In this document: positions 26,623 through 36,293 of the stretch, in pieces
Numbering within the stretch: the first letter of the stretch is position 1
Layout of the letters: each line of letters begins with the position of its first letter
Assembly: GCA_050303815.1 (NCBI GenBank)
Contig: JBNLCM010000106.1
Coordinates: forward strand, 6,180 to 70,179
Origin: Cognatazoarcus sp050303815
GTDB lineage: Bacteria > Pseudomonadota > Gammaproteobacteria > Burkholderiales > Rhodocyclaceae
Direction: 5' to 3'
DNA length: 64,000 nucleotides
Translations under genes and position numbers: made by a program
Notes under the pieces: generated by a model
Told to the model about the DNA's origin: nothing
Database searches by the model: none
The model's input: only the letters and a program-made list of their open reading frames with translations

Positions 26623-27357
26623 GTGACGCACCTGCGTATCGCGATGGCCACCGATGTCGGCCGGGTTCGTTCGCGCAACGAGGATTCGGTGGCCAGCGAT
26701 ACGTCCAGTGGATGGGCCCTGGTTGCGGACGGCATGGGCGGCCATCGGGGCGGCGATGTCGCGTCGGCGATCGTGGCGCGCACGGCGGGAGCGTGCCTGG
26801 CCGGCCCACCTGAAAAGCCGTGGACCGGCGACAGGATCGAACGTCGCGTGCGTGACGTGATCCGGGAGGCCAATCGGGCCATCTACGAACAGTCAAACGC
26901 CAATCTCAAGTTGTACGGCATGGGCTCGACGGCGGTGCTCGCGCAGACCTGGAACGGGCTTGTCACGGTCGGGCACGTCGGCGACTCGCGCGCCTATCGA
27001 CTGCGCGGCGGGCGACTCGAGCGCCTGACGGTCGATCATTCGCTGTTGCAGGAGCTATTGGACGGGGGCATGATTAGCGCCGCCGAGGCGCGGCGGGCGC
27101 CGGGGCGTGGGGTGCTCACCCGTTCGCTCGGGGTGGATCCTGACGTCGAGGTGGACGTCGTGACCGTCGAGTTCGCCAAGGATGACTGCCTGCTGCTGTG
27201 CTCTGACGGCTTGACGGAAATGCTCGACGACGACCAGATTCTGGCTGAACTGACGGCCGCCGACGGCGATCTGGCTCAGGCGACCGCCCGGCTGATCGAT
27301 GCGGCCAATGGCGGTGGCGGGCGGGATAATGTCAGCGTCGTGCTGATGGCATGCTGA
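26623..27357 (+). CDS. PP2C-type serine/threonine phosphatase
   Basis: A 244-residue protein with PP2C motifs in order: GRVRSRNEDS, ALVADGMGGHRGGDVAS, GSTAVLA, GHVGDSRAYRLR, DHSLLQELL, LLLCSDGLTEML and GGGGRDNVSVVL. The aspartates of DGMGG, SDGL and GRDN bind the two metal ions. It is cytoplasmic and removes phosphate from Ser/Thr. GTG 26623 follows GGAGGG and gives the family start; ATG 26599 is possible. No cognate kinase is present in the window. It starts the FHA/MBL/GspE-like module. Confidence 0.93.
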   Translation: MTHLRIAMATDVGRVRSRNEDSVASDTSSGWALVADGMGGHRGGDVASAIVARTAGACLAGPPEKPWTGDRIERRVRDVIREANRAIYEQSNANLKLYGMGSTAVLAQTWNGLVTVGHVGDSRAYRLRGGRLERLTVDHSLLQELLDGGMISAAEARRAPGRGVLTRSLGVDPDVEVDVVTVEFAKDDCLLLCSDGLTEMLDDDQILAELTAADGDLAQATARLIDAANGGGGRDNVSVVLMAC

Positions 27358-27414
27358 ACCGGCCGGGCCGGGGTCGCGAATGCCGGCATGTGTGGTGCCA
27401 CTGGAACTGACAAG

Positions 27415-28161
27415 ATGCCGAAGTTGATTCTTAGCATGGACGGGCTGGTGCTGAAGGAGATCGAGCTCACGAAGGAGCGGATCTCGATCGGGCGCAAGCC
27501 GCACAACGACATCCAGATCGACAACCTGGCGATCAGCGGAGAGCATGCCGTGATCACCACGATCATCGACGATGCGTTCCTCGAGGACCAGAACAGCACC
27601 AACGGCACCTACGTGAATGGGCAGCCGGTCAAGAAGCATGTCCTTCAGAACAACGACCTGATCGAGCTGGGAAAGTACCGGCTGAAATTCATCAAGAACA
27701 GCACCGAGCGCGCGGTGAACCCGTCGGAGTTCGTGGATACCGCAGCCATCAATCCCCTGGCGCTGGATTCCGAGGGGGGGCTCATCGACACGAAGGTGAT
27801 CGATCAGCCCATGGCCACGCCAACGAGCGGTGTTGCCACGCAGATCATCGATGCCAAGGCGGCGGCCGCCGCGTCGGCTGTCGCGCCGCCAGCGGAGGTG
27901 GGCGAAGGCGTGCTGCAGGTCCTCAACGGCAGCAACGCGGGCAAGGAACTGCCATTGACCAAGAGCCTGACGACCATCGGCAAGCCGGGTGTCCAGGTCG
28001 CGGTCATCACCCGGCGTCCCCATGGCTTCTTCATCACGCATGTGGAAGGGGCAACGTTTCCCTCGGTCAACGGCAAGACGCTGGATGCGCAGGCGCACCG
28101 CCTGAACGATCAGGACGTGATCCAGATCGCCGGCGTCAAGATGTCCTTCTTCCTGCGTTAG
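27415..28161 (+). CDS. FHA-domain protein with a second, divergent FHA-like region
   Basis: A 248-residue protein. The N-terminal FHA domain (about 1-95) has the phosphothreonine-binding residues in ISIGRKPHNDIQI, ISGEHAVI and NSTNGTYVNG. A linker of about 60 residues, rich in Ala, follows. The C-terminal region (about 165-248) again has FHA-like spacing (LTTIGKPG, RRPHGFFITH, FPSVNGKTL, LNDQDVIQIAG), but the arginine/serine binding residues are changed. It likely reads phosphothreonine marks removed by the neighbouring PP2C enzyme. Its partner is unknown. Confidence 0.88.
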   Translation: MPKLILSMDGLVLKEIELTKERISIGRKPHNDIQIDNLAISGEHAVITTIIDDAFLEDQNSTNGTYVNGQPVKKHVLQNNDLIELGKYRLKFIKNSTERAVNPSEFVDTAAINPLALDSEGGLIDTKVIDQPMATPTSGVATQIIDAKAAAAASAVAPPAEVGEGVLQVLNGSNAGKELPLTKSLTTIGKPGVQVAVITRRPHGFFITHVEGATFPSVNGKTLDAQAHRLNDQDVIQIAGVKMSFFLR

Positions 28162-28282
28162 ACCGCGGGCGCGTGAATTCCTCCGCGACGAGCGGCGCCC
28201 GCTCGGGGTATCGTTGCAGGATGGGTTTTTCGACCATGTCATCCTCTTCGCCCGCCATTTCGGTGGCGGATCGCCAACCGAC

Positions 28283-29050
28283 ATGAAGCTCAAGGTACTG
28301 GGCTGCAGTGGGGGGATTGGTGGCGTGCGTCGTCGGACGACGGCGTACCTGGTCGATCACGACATTCTGCTTGACGGCGGGAGCGGTGTGGGCGACCTCG
28401 AGTACGAGGACCTGCTGCGCATCGATCACGTGTTCGTGTCTCATGCCCATCTGGATCATGTTGCCTTCATCCCGTTTCTGGTGGACACGGTCGGCGAGGA
28501 GCGGGGACGGCCAATCACCGTGTATGGCAACGCGGAAACCCTCCGGATCCTGCGCTCACACCTCTTCAACTGGCTGATCTGGCCAGATTTTTCGACCATA
28601 CCGGACCGGCGAACGCCCTTCCTGCGCTACCAGGAGGTGCGTGTTGGCGAATCGGTCCAGTTGGGTGACCGGGCCATTCGTCCCATGAGCGCACTGCACA
28701 CGGTCCCCGCGCTCGGCTACTGCCTGGACAGCGGCCGCGGCAAGCTCGTATATACCGGCGATACCACCTACTCGGACGAGTTGCTGGCGGAGATCAACGC
28801 CCTGTCGGACCTGCGCTACCTGATCGTCGAGTCCGCCTTTCCCGACGCCCAGCAAGGCCTTGCGCTCGCGTCTCGACATATGTGCCCGAACCTGCTGGCG
28901 CGACTGCTCGACAAGGTCGACGGAACACCCGAGGTGCTGGTGACGCATCTGAAGCCCGGCAAGGGCGAACGGATCATGACGGAATTGCTGTCCTATCAGG
29001 GGCGTCTGGTGCCCCGGCGCCTCGAGGCCGGGATGGTGCTCGAGTTCTAG
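28283..29050 (+). CDS. Metallo-beta-lactamase-fold hydrolase, cyclic-nucleotide phosphodiesterase-like
   Basis: A 255-residue MBL-fold protein with the metal motif HAHLDH (His54, His56, Asp58, His59), a later ALHTVPALGY histidine, YTGDTTYSD, and a C-terminal VTHLKPG. The N-terminus MKLKVLGCSGGIGG resembles proteins commonly annotated as class II 3',5'-cyclic-nucleotide phosphodiesterases in betaproteobacteria. Substrate specificity is not proven by motif. It lies between the FHA protein and the GAF-ATPase and could link a nucleotide signal to this module. Confidence 0.8.
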   Translation: MKLKVLGCSGGIGGVRRRTTAYLVDHDILLDGGSGVGDLEYEDLLRIDHVFVSHAHLDHVAFIPFLVDTVGEERGRPITVYGNAETLRILRSHLFNWLIWPDFSTIPDRRTPFLRYQEVRVGESVQLGDRAIRPMSALHTVPALGYCLDSGRGKLVYTGDTTYSDELLAEINALSDLRYLIVESAFPDAQQGLALASRHMCPNLLARLLDKVDGTPEVLVTHLKPGKGERIMTELLSYQGRLVPRRLEAGMVLEF

Positions 29051-29165
29051 TAGCGGGCCCATCCATGGCGCTTCTGGGGTGGTCTCCATCCTGTCGGACT
29101 AGAATGGCGCAAGGTTTGCGCCGAGGGCGGCCAGTCGCCGAATGGCCGAGAGGGGGTCTGAAACG

Positions 29166-31529
29166 ATGAATTCAGCGCATGCGAAGGCAGCCGGGGCGCC
29201 GCCCAATGTCTCATCGCGCCTCGCCTTTTTCAAGGGCCTGCAGGCGATCACCGCGCGTATCCACGCGACGAAGAACATCGACGAGATCATCTTCGAGCTG
29301 TCGCCCGAGCTGGGCGAGCTCTTCCATGCCGAGCGCATCTCGATCTATACGCTCGACGACACCCGCACAGCCATCGTGACGAAGGTCAAGTCCGGCTCGG
29401 GCAAGATCACGGCGATACGCTTGCCGATCTCTGCCGACAGCATTGCCGGCTTCGTCGCGATGACCAAGCAGGTCCTGAACATCGCCGACGCCTACGATGA
29501 CGAGGAGCTGAGGGCGATCCACCCCGACCTGCGTTTCCACAAGGACGTGGATACGCGCTCCGGCTTCAGTAGCCACCAGATGCTCGTCGCGCCGGTCGTC
29601 GATGCGCACAAGGGACAGCTGCAGGGCGTCGTCCAACTGATCAACACCTCGAATGCGCAACCCTTCACCGTACTCGCGCAGGAAGGGCTGATGGGGCTGG
29701 CGCAGACCCTCGGGACGGCCTTCGCGCAGCGAGTGCAGCCGACGACCGGGCTGCGCTCGCGCTACGAAGCCCTCGTCCAGGATGGCACGCTGGCGGAGGA
29801 AGACCTGTCAGAGGCCTCGCGAAAGGCGCGGGCGGCGGGCGTTCGCACCGAGGAGATCCTGCTCGGCGACTACGGCTTGAAACCCGCTGATATCGGAGTC
29901 GCGCTGGCGAAGTTCTATGCGCTGCCGTACGAGCCGTTTCAGCCGGAGCGTGTCAAGCCGATCGAGCTGCTTCGCCATCTCAAGCGGGAGTTCGTGCAGC
30001 AGAGCCAGTGGGCTCCGATCGACGAGACTCAGGACGGCATCGTCATTGTCACGGTCGATCCCGAACAGGTGATCTCTTCCAAGGTCGCGGCCAATGTCTT
30101 CCCGAAGTCGAAGCTGGTGTATCGGGTCACGACATACGGCGAGTTCGAAAAGACGGTGGCCCAGCTCTTCCAGGAGTCGCTGGAGCTGGGGTCGGTGGAC
30201 GACCTGCTGTCGGACCTGGTGGACGATGAGAACGAGACGTCGGTCGCCGACGAACTCTCGGCGGCGACGGACAATGAACTCGTCAAGCTGGTTAACAAGA
30301 TCATCATCGATGCCCACCGGATGGGCGCATCGGATATCCACATCGAGCCGCGCCCGGGCAAGGAGAAGACCCGCATCCGCTTTCGCAAGGATGGCTCGCT
30401 GGTGCCCTACATCGAGGTGCCGGCCAGCTATCGTAACCCGTTGGTGACGCGACTAAAGATCATGTGCGACCTCGATATCGCGGAGCGTCGCAAACCGCAG
30501 GATGGCAAGATCAAGTTTCGCAAGTACGCGCCGCTGGACATCGAGTTGCGGGTCGCTACCGTGCCCACGGCCGGCGGTATCGAAGATGTTGTCATGCGTA
30601 TCCTGGCGAATGGCGAGCCGATCAAGCTGACCTCGCTGGGCCTGAGCGAGTCCAACCTCGCGCGCCTGCAAGGGGCCATCGCCAAGCCCTACGGCATCTT
30701 CTTCGTCTGCGGGCCGACCGGCTCGGGCAAGACGACGACGCTGCACTCGATCCTGGGGCACATCAACAAGCCGGACACCAAGATCTGGACCGCCGAGGAT
30801 CCGGTCGAGATCACGCAGAAGGGCTTGCGGCAGGTTCAGGTCAATCGCAAGGCGGGGCTGGACTTCCCGACGGTCATGCGAGCCTTCCTGCGGGCGGATC
30901 CCGATGTGATCATGGTGGGCGAGATGCGGGACCAGGAGACGGTGTCGATCGGTCTGGAGGCGTCGCTCACCGGTCATCTGGTCTTTTCCACCCTGCATAC
31001 CAACAGCGCGCCCGAGTCCGTCGTGCGCCTGCTGGACATGGGCATGGACCCCTTCAACTTCGCCGACGCGCTGATCGGCGTGCTCGCCCAGCGCCTGACC
31101 AAGCGTCTTTGCGCCGCATGCAAGGAGGCGTGGACGCCGGACGAGGAAACCGTCTCGTCCCTGCTCGATGAGTATTGCGAGGATCTTCGCCATACCCGAC
31201 CCTTCCAGGAAGACCCCATCGCCGCGCGGGATGCGATCCTGCAGGATTGGCATCAGCGTTTTTCCACCGACAAGGGGGCGCTTCTCCTGTATCGCGCCAA
31301 GGGGTGCGAGCAATGCTCGGGGTCTGGCTATCGGGGGCGCGTCGGTCTGCACGAGCTGATGCTGGGGTCGGACGAGGTCAAGCGGTTGATCCAGGAGCGG
31401 GCCCGCGTTGCCAATCTCCTGTCACTGGCCCTGGAAGAGGGGATGCGCACCCTGCGCCAGGACGGTATGGAGAAGGTGCTCGAAGGCATTACCGACATGG
31501 ATCAGGTGCGTCGCGTCTGCGTGCGCTGA
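29166..31529 (+). CDS. GspE/PilB-family ATPase with N-terminal GAF domain
   Basis: A 787-residue protein. A GAF-like sensor domain (about 15-190) precedes an MshEN/GspE N-terminal region (about 215-340). The hexameric secretion ATPase core has Walker A GPTGSGKT (516-523), the Asp box near VWTAEDPVE, Walker B LRADPDVIMVGEMRD, the His box LVFSTLHTNSAPESV, and a zinc tetracysteine C-x2-C...C-x2-C. Such ATPases power pilus or type II secretion. The GAF fusion and the absence of any pilC, pilD or gsp gene nearby are unusual. ATG 29166 is preferred for its GAGGGGG site; 29142 is an alternative. Confidence 0.9.
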   Translation: MNSAHAKAAGAPPNVSSRLAFFKGLQAITARIHATKNIDEIIFELSPELGELFHAERISIYTLDDTRTAIVTKVKSGSGKITAIRLPISADSIAGFVAMTKQVLNIADAYDDEELRAIHPDLRFHKDVDTRSGFSSHQMLVAPVVDAHKGQLQGVVQLINTSNAQPFTVLAQEGLMGLAQTLGTAFAQRVQPTTGLRSRYEALVQDGTLAEEDLSEASRKARAAGVRTEEILLGDYGLKPADIGVALAKFYALPYEPFQPERVKPIELLRHLKREFVQQSQWAPIDETQDGIVIVTVDPEQVISSKVAANVFPKSKLVYRVTTYGEFEKTVAQLFQESLELGSVDDLLSDLVDDENETSVADELSAATDNELVKLVNKIIIDAHRMGASDIHIEPRPGKEKTRIRFRKDGSLVPYIEVPASYRNPLVTRLKIMCDLDIAERRKPQDGKIKFRKYAPLDIELRVATVPTAGGIEDVVMRILANGEPIKLTSLGLSESNLARLQGAIAKPYGIFFVCGPTGSGKTTTLHSILGHINKPDTKIWTAEDPVEITQKGLRQVQVNRKAGLDFPTVMRAFLRADPDVIMVGEMRDQETVSIGLEASLTGHLVFSTLHTNSAPESVVRLLDMGMDPFNFADALIGVLAQRLTKRLCAACKEAWTPDEETVSSLLDEYCEDLRHTRPFQEDPIAARDAILQDWHQRFSTDKGALLLYRAKGCEQCSGSGYRGRVGLHELMLGSDEVKRLIQERARVANLLSLALEEGMRTLRQDGMEKVLEGITDMDQVRRVCVR

Positions 31530-31612
31530 CCCGACAGGCGCTGGTCGCATCTGCCGACAGGGCGGCATGGCTCGGGTAGAATGACGGGTTTTCCGTTTTT
31601 CTCCCAGAGCCC

Positions 31613-32980
31613 ATGTCCGACTACCCGCTTCTCGCCCTTTCTCCTCTGGACGGCCGCTACCAGGCCAAGCTGGAGGCCCTGCGTGCCCACTTTTCGGAGT
31701 TCGGCCTGATCCGCAACCGGATCCGGGTCGAGATCGAGTGGCTCAAGGCGCTCGCCGCTTCGGAGCAGATCCCTGAGGTTGCTGCCTTTTCGACGGCCAC
31801 GCTGGCCGAACTGGATGCCGTGCGCGACGGGTTCTCGGCAGCCGATGCCCAGGCAGTGAAGGCCATCGAGGCCGTCACCAATCACGACGTGAAGGCGGTC
31901 GAGTACTGGCTCAAGAAGCGCTTCGCCGACTTGCCCGAGGTTGCGGCCGCGAGCGAGTTCTTTCACTTCGCCTGCACCTCGGAGGACATCAACAACACCT
32001 CCCATGCGCTGATGCTCGAGGATGCCCGGGGCCAGGCAGTCCTGCCGATGCTCGATCGCGTCATCGCGCGCTTCGTCGAGCTCGCCCACCAGCATGCGGC
32101 CTTGCCGATGTTGTCGCGTACCCATGGTCAGACGGCCAGCCCGACGACCCTCGGCAAGGAGATGGCCAACATCGCCTTTCGACTCACGCGTGCGCGCCGT
32201 CAAATCGCCGCGGTGGAGATGAGCGCCAAGTTCAACGGCGCGGTGGGCAACTACAACGCCCACCTGTCGGCCTATCCCGAGATCGATTGGGAAGACTTCA
32301 ACGGTCGGTTCGTGACGTCGCTGGGGCTGGCCTTCAATCCCTACACGATCCAGATCGAGCCGCATGACGCGATGGCGGAGCTGTTCGACGCCACGGCCCG
32401 CTGCAACACCGTGCTGGTAGATGCCTGTCGAGACATCTGGAGCTATATCTCCCTGGGCTATTTCAAGCAGAAGCTCAAGGAGGGAGAGGTCGGCTCGTCG
32501 ACGATGCCCCACAAGGTCAATCCGATCGATTTCGAGAACGCCGAAGGCAACCTGGGCATCGCCAACGCGGTGCTGCGCCATTTCAGCGAGAAACTCCCGA
32601 TCTCCCGCCTGCAGCGGGACCTGACCGACTCGACCGTGCTGCGCAACATGGGGGTTGCCTTCGGTCACACGCTGCTCGCCCTGGACTCCTGCCTGAAAGG
32701 CCTCAACAAGCTCGAGGCCGATCCCGCCCGGCTGGCCGCGGACCTGGACGCGGCGTGGGAAGTGCTCGCCGAGCCGGTTCAGACGGTGATGCGCCGCCAT
32801 GGTATCGAGAACCCGTATGAACAGCTGAAAGCGCTGACCCGCGGCAAGGGCATCACGCGGGAGGCGCTGCAGGCCTTCGTCCAGACCCTGGCGATCCCCG
32901 AGGCCGACCGCGACCGGCTGATGGCCATGACACCCGCCAGCTATATCGGCAAGGCGGTCGAGCTGGCCACTCGCATCTGA
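31613..32980 (+). CDS. purB: Adenylosuccinate lyase
   Basis: A 455-residue member of the fumarase/aspartase superfamily. The signature loop GSSTMPHKVNP is at about 294-304, with LSRTHGQTASPTTLGKE in the substrate site and the N-terminal LSPLDGRYQ. It cleaves adenylosuccinate and SAICAR in purine synthesis. A TAGAAT at 31577-31582 may be its -10 element, although no good -35 was seen. DUF2322 follows 8 bp downstream. Confidence 0.98.
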   Translation: MSDYPLLALSPLDGRYQAKLEALRAHFSEFGLIRNRIRVEIEWLKALAASEQIPEVAAFSTATLAELDAVRDGFSAADAQAVKAIEAVTNHDVKAVEYWLKKRFADLPEVAAASEFFHFACTSEDINNTSHALMLEDARGQAVLPMLDRVIARFVELAHQHAALPMLSRTHGQTASPTTLGKEMANIAFRLTRARRQIAAVEMSAKFNGAVGNYNAHLSAYPEIDWEDFNGRFVTSLGLAFNPYTIQIEPHDAMAELFDATARCNTVLVDACRDIWSYISLGYFKQKLKEGEVGSSTMPHKVNPIDFENAEGNLGIANAVLRHFSEKLPISRLQRDLTDSTVLRNMGVAFGHTLLALDSCLKGLNKLEADPARLAADLDAAWEVLAEPVQTVMRRHGIENPYEQLKALTRGKGITREALQAFVQTLAIPEADRDRLMAMTPASYIGKAVELATRI

Positions 32981-32988
32981 GGTGCGCG

Positions 32989-33306
32989 ATGAGCTTTTCC
33001 GACACCCTGAAGCTGCTGCCCGGCGTCTCGCACCTGGCCGCAATCGAACTGATCGACGGTGATGAGGCGGTCGTCGGCCGCATCGAGAACAGGGCCGGGC
33101 AGGCCGGCTCGCTGGTGGTCTACAATCATCTCGCGCAGCTGTACGGTGCGATCACGCCGGACGCGGCACGCAAGGGCCTTGAGCTGTACGCGGAACACAC
33201 GGCCGATGCCCGGGAGAACCCGGGCAAGCATCCCAACATCGATCGCCTGATCGGATTGGCCGAGCGGGGCGAGACACAGCGCGTCAAGCATGTATTCGCC
33301 GTCTAG
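32989..33306 (+). CDS. DUF2322 family protein
   Basis: A 105-residue soluble protein with no signal peptide or membrane segment. The sequence (SFSDTLKLLPGVSHL, followed by LVVYNHLAQLYG and HTADARENPGKHPNIDRL) matches the DUF2322 family, small proteins of unknown function found in beta- and gammaproteobacteria. It is probably co-transcribed with purB and is followed by a strong terminator. No biochemical role can be inferred. Confidence 0.78.
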   Translation: MSFSDTLKLLPGVSHLAAIELIDGDEAVVGRIENRAGQAGSLVVYNHLAQLYGAITPDAARKGLELYAEHTADARENPGKHPNIDRLIGLAERGETQRVKHVFAV

Positions 33307-33328
33307 TACGGCGCCCTCCTGCCAATGG

Positions 33329-33352
33329 AAAAGGCCGCTTTCGCGGCCTTTT
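33329..33352. terminator. Bidirectional terminator between the purB unit and secF
   Basis: A symmetrical hairpin with arms AAAAGGCCGC (33329-33338) and GCGGCCTTTT (33343-33352) and a TTTC loop. The A and T runs on each side make it functional in both directions, fitting the convergent DUF2322 and secF genes. Confidence 0.88.
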
Positions 33353-33380
33353 CTTCGTGCGCGGTACGAACCCGGCAAGC

Positions 33381-34313
33381 TCAGACGACGGCCTCCTGTT
33401 TCTCCTGCTTGGGCTTGATGAACTGCTCACGCGATACGCCGAACCACATCACCAGCGGGCTCGCGACCAGCACGGACGAATAGATGCCGAACAGGATGCC
33501 GATGGTCAGCGCGAGGGCGAAATAGTAGAGCGTCTCGCCGCCGAACAGCAGCATGGAGAGCACCATCATCTGGGTACTGCCGTGGGTGATGATGGTGCGG
33601 GAGATCGTGCGCGTGATGGCGTGGTTGAGCACCTCGGGCGTGTCCATGCCGCGCTTCTTCTTGAACGTCTCGCGAACCCGGTCGAACACCACGACGGATT
33701 CGTTCACCGAATAGCCGAGCACGGCCAACACGGCCGCCAGCACGGCCAGCGAGAATTCCCATTGGAAGAAGGCGAAGAAGCCCAGGATGATGATCACGTC
33801 ATGCAGGTTGGCGATGATGGCCGCCACCGCAAAGCGCCATTCGAAGCGCAGGGCGAGGTAGATCATGATGCCGAGCACCACGAGAAGCAGCGCCATCGCC
33901 CCGTCGGCCGCGAGCTCCTTGCCCACTTGCGGACCGACGAACTCGACCCGGCGCAGTTCCGGCCGGGTGCCGTCGATGCCGGACAGCGTGCCGATGACCT
34001 TCTGGCTGACCCGCGAGGAATCGAGACCGTCCCGGTTGGGCAGGCGGATCAGGATATCGCGGGAGCTGCCGAAGTTCTGAACCTGGGCATCCGGGTAGCC
34101 GTCGTTCGAGAGGGCTTGGCGAATGGGCTCCAGTTGTGGCGCCTCGACATAGTGCAATTCGACGAGGGTGCCCCCCGTGAACTCCACTGACAGGTTCAGG
34201 CCGCGGGTGGCCAGAAAGAGCACGGCCAGAACGAAGGTGACCAACGAGATGACGTTGAACACCAGCGCGTGGCGCATGAAGGGGATGTCATTCTTGATGC
34301 GGAAGAATTCCAT
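33381..34313 (-). CDS. secF: Protein translocase subunit SecF
   Basis: A 310-residue RND-superfamily membrane protein with six helices. It begins MEFFRIKNDIPFMRHALVFN and contains GGTLVELHY, the conserved GYSVNESVVVFDRVRETF, and the late ITHGSTQMMVLSMLLFGGETLYYF. SecDF uses the proton gradient to pull translocating proteins across the membrane. It is the last gene of the queA-tgt-yajC-secD-secF unit and ends before a bidirectional terminator. Confidence 0.97.
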   Translation of the reverse strand: MEFFRIKNDIPFMRHALVFNVISLVTFVLAVLFLATRGLNLSVEFTGGTLVELHYVEAPQLEPIRQALSNDGYPDAQVQNFGSSRDILIRLPNRDGLDSSRVSQKVIGTLSGIDGTRPELRRVEFVGPQVGKELAADGAMALLLVVLGIMIYLALRFEWRFAVAAIIANLHDVIIILGFFAFFQWEFSLAVLAAVLAVLGYSVNESVVVFDRVRETFKKKRGMDTPEVLNHAITRTISRTIITHGSTQMMVLSMLLFGGETLYYFALALTIGILFGIYSSVLVASPLVMWFGVSREQFIKPKQEKQEAVV

Positions 34314-34360
34314 GACTCAGTCCCGGGCGTGGGCGGGCTTGCCCGCCGCCAGTAGCGATT

Positions 34361-36223
34361 TCAGTTGGTGGGTTTCCAGATCTGGCCGATCGACAACGCC
34401 TCGATCTTGCGGCGGCGTCCGTAGATCAGGTTGACCAGCATCCGCGAGACCAGGATTGCGCTGAACATCGAGGTCATGATGCCGAGGCAGTGGACGACCG
34501 CAAAGCCTCGCACGGGGCCCGAGCCGAAGACGAGCAGGGCAATGCCGGCGATCAGCGTGGTGATGTTCGAGTCGAGGATGGTGTCGAAGGCGCGTTCGTA
34601 GCCTGCGGTGATCGCCGCCTGCGGGCTGGCACCGTTTCGCAGTTCCTCGCGAATCCGTTCGTTGATCAGCACGTTGGCGTCAATGGCCATGCCGAGTGTC
34701 AGCGCGATTGCAGCGATGCCTGGCAAGGTCAGCGTTGCCTGCAGCATCGACAACAAGGCCACCAGAAGCAGCAGGTTCGACGCCAGGGCGATCACCGACA
34801 CGAGACCGAACAACATGTAGTAGGCAATCATGAATGCGGCGATTGCGGCGAAACCCCAGAGGTTGGAGTTGAAGCCCTTCTCGATGTTCTCGGCGCCCAG
34901 GCTGGGGCCGACGGTCCGCTCCTCGATGATCTCCATCGGTGCGGCGAGCGAGCCGGCGCGCAGCAGCAGCGCCACGTCGGTGGCCTCCTGGGAGGTCATC
35001 TGGCCGGAGATCTGGACGCGTCCGCCACCGATCTCGGTCCGGATCACGGGCGCTGTCACAACTTCGCCCTTACCCTTCTCGATCAGCAGGATGGCCATCC
35101 GCTTGCCAACGTTCTCGCGCGTCACGTCCCGGAAGATGCGCGAGCCGGCGGCATCGAGTGTCAGGTGAACGGCCGGCTCCTGGGTCTGGCCATCAAAGCC
35201 GGGCTGGGCATCGGTGAGCCGGTCGCCGGTGAGAACGACCTGCTTCTTGACCAGCAGTTCGCGGCCGCCGCGCTCCTTGTAGAGTTCGGAGCCGAACGGG
35301 GGGCGGCCGTTGAGGGCTTCCTCGAGTGCGCCTGGCGTCTCATCGACCATCCGGACCTCGAGCGTCGCGGTCCTGCCCAGGATGTCCTTGGCCTTGGCCA
35401 CGTCCTGCACGCCGGGCAGCTGAACCACAATGCGATCGACGCCCTGCTGCTGGATGACGGGTTCCGCGACCCCCAGCTCGTTGATCCGGTTGTGCAGCGT
35501 GGTGATGTTCTGTTTGAGAGCGAACTCCTGGATGGTCTTCTCCGCCTGGGGCGTCAGCGCGGCGGACAGGGTGGGCGGCTCGCCCTCCACGTCACGATCC
35601 TGCATCTGCAGGTCGGCGGTGAAGCGACTGATTGCCTCGCGGGCCTCGTCGCGCAGCGCCGCGTCACGGAACCGGATCCGGACCGAGTTGCCGACGCGGT
35701 CGATGCCGGAGTGACGGACGCTCTTGTCGCGCAGCAGGGTGCGCAGGTCGGCGGCGGTCGAGTCAAGCCGCTTCTCGATGGCACCCGGCATGTCCACCTG
35801 GAGGAGGAAGTGAACGCCGCCTCGCAGGTCCAGGCCCAGATACATCGGCAGCGCGTGAATCTGCGTCAGCCAGTTGGGCGAGGCGGACAGGAGGTTCAGC
35901 GCCACGACGAAGTCCGGGTCGGCCGCGTCCGGGTTGAATGCCCGCTCGATCGCATCCTTGGCCTTCAGCTGGTCATCGGTGTTGGCAAAGCGGGCTCGAA
36001 CACTGTTGATGTCGGCAAAGATGCCGGTGTGCGCGACCCCCGCCGCCTGGAGGGCCTGTTCGATCCGCGTCGTCGTGCTGCTGGCGTCGAGCTTGAGCGT
36101 GGCCTTGCCGCTCGACACCTGGACCGCGGGGACCTCGCCATAGAAATTCGGCAAGGTGTAGATGAGTCCGACGATCAGCACGATGCCGATCATCAGGTTC
36201 TTCCAGAGGGGATAGCGGTTCAT
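34361..36223 (-). CDS. secD: Protein translocase subunit SecD
   Basis: A 620-residue protein, close to the usual 615. An N-terminal helix (LMIGIVLIVGLIYTLPNFYG) is followed by a large periplasmic region containing LGLDLRGGVHFLLQVD, and five C-terminal helices. GMAIDANVLINERIREEL carries the proton-relay Asp. It works with SecF and YajC at the SecYEG channel. The gap to secF is 47 bp. Confidence 0.98.
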   Translation of the reverse strand: MNRYPLWKNLMIGIVLIVGLIYTLPNFYGEVPAVQVSSGKATLKLDASSTTTRIEQALQAAGVAHTGIFADINSVRARFANTDDQLKAKDAIERAFNPDAADPDFVVALNLLSASPNWLTQIHALPMYLGLDLRGGVHFLLQVDMPGAIEKRLDSTAADLRTLLRDKSVRHSGIDRVGNSVRIRFRDAALRDEAREAISRFTADLQMQDRDVEGEPPTLSAALTPQAEKTIQEFALKQNITTLHNRINELGVAEPVIQQQGVDRIVVQLPGVQDVAKAKDILGRTATLEVRMVDETPGALEEALNGRPPFGSELYKERGGRELLVKKQVVLTGDRLTDAQPGFDGQTQEPAVHLTLDAAGSRIFRDVTRENVGKRMAILLIEKGKGEVVTAPVIRTEIGGGRVQISGQMTSQEATDVALLLRAGSLAAPMEIIEERTVGPSLGAENIEKGFNSNLWGFAAIAAFMIAYYMLFGLVSVIALASNLLLLVALLSMLQATLTLPGIAAIALTLGMAIDANVLINERIREELRNGASPQAAITAGYERAFDTILDSNITTLIAGIALLVFGSGPVRGFAVVHCLGIMTSMFSAILVSRMLVNLIYGRRRKIEALSIGQIWKPTN

Positions 36224-36293
36224 GGGCTGCGCGGACTAGGTTGGGGTGGGGGCGGGGCTCGTCGGAGCCCCGGGGACGTGCGACGGACGGCGC

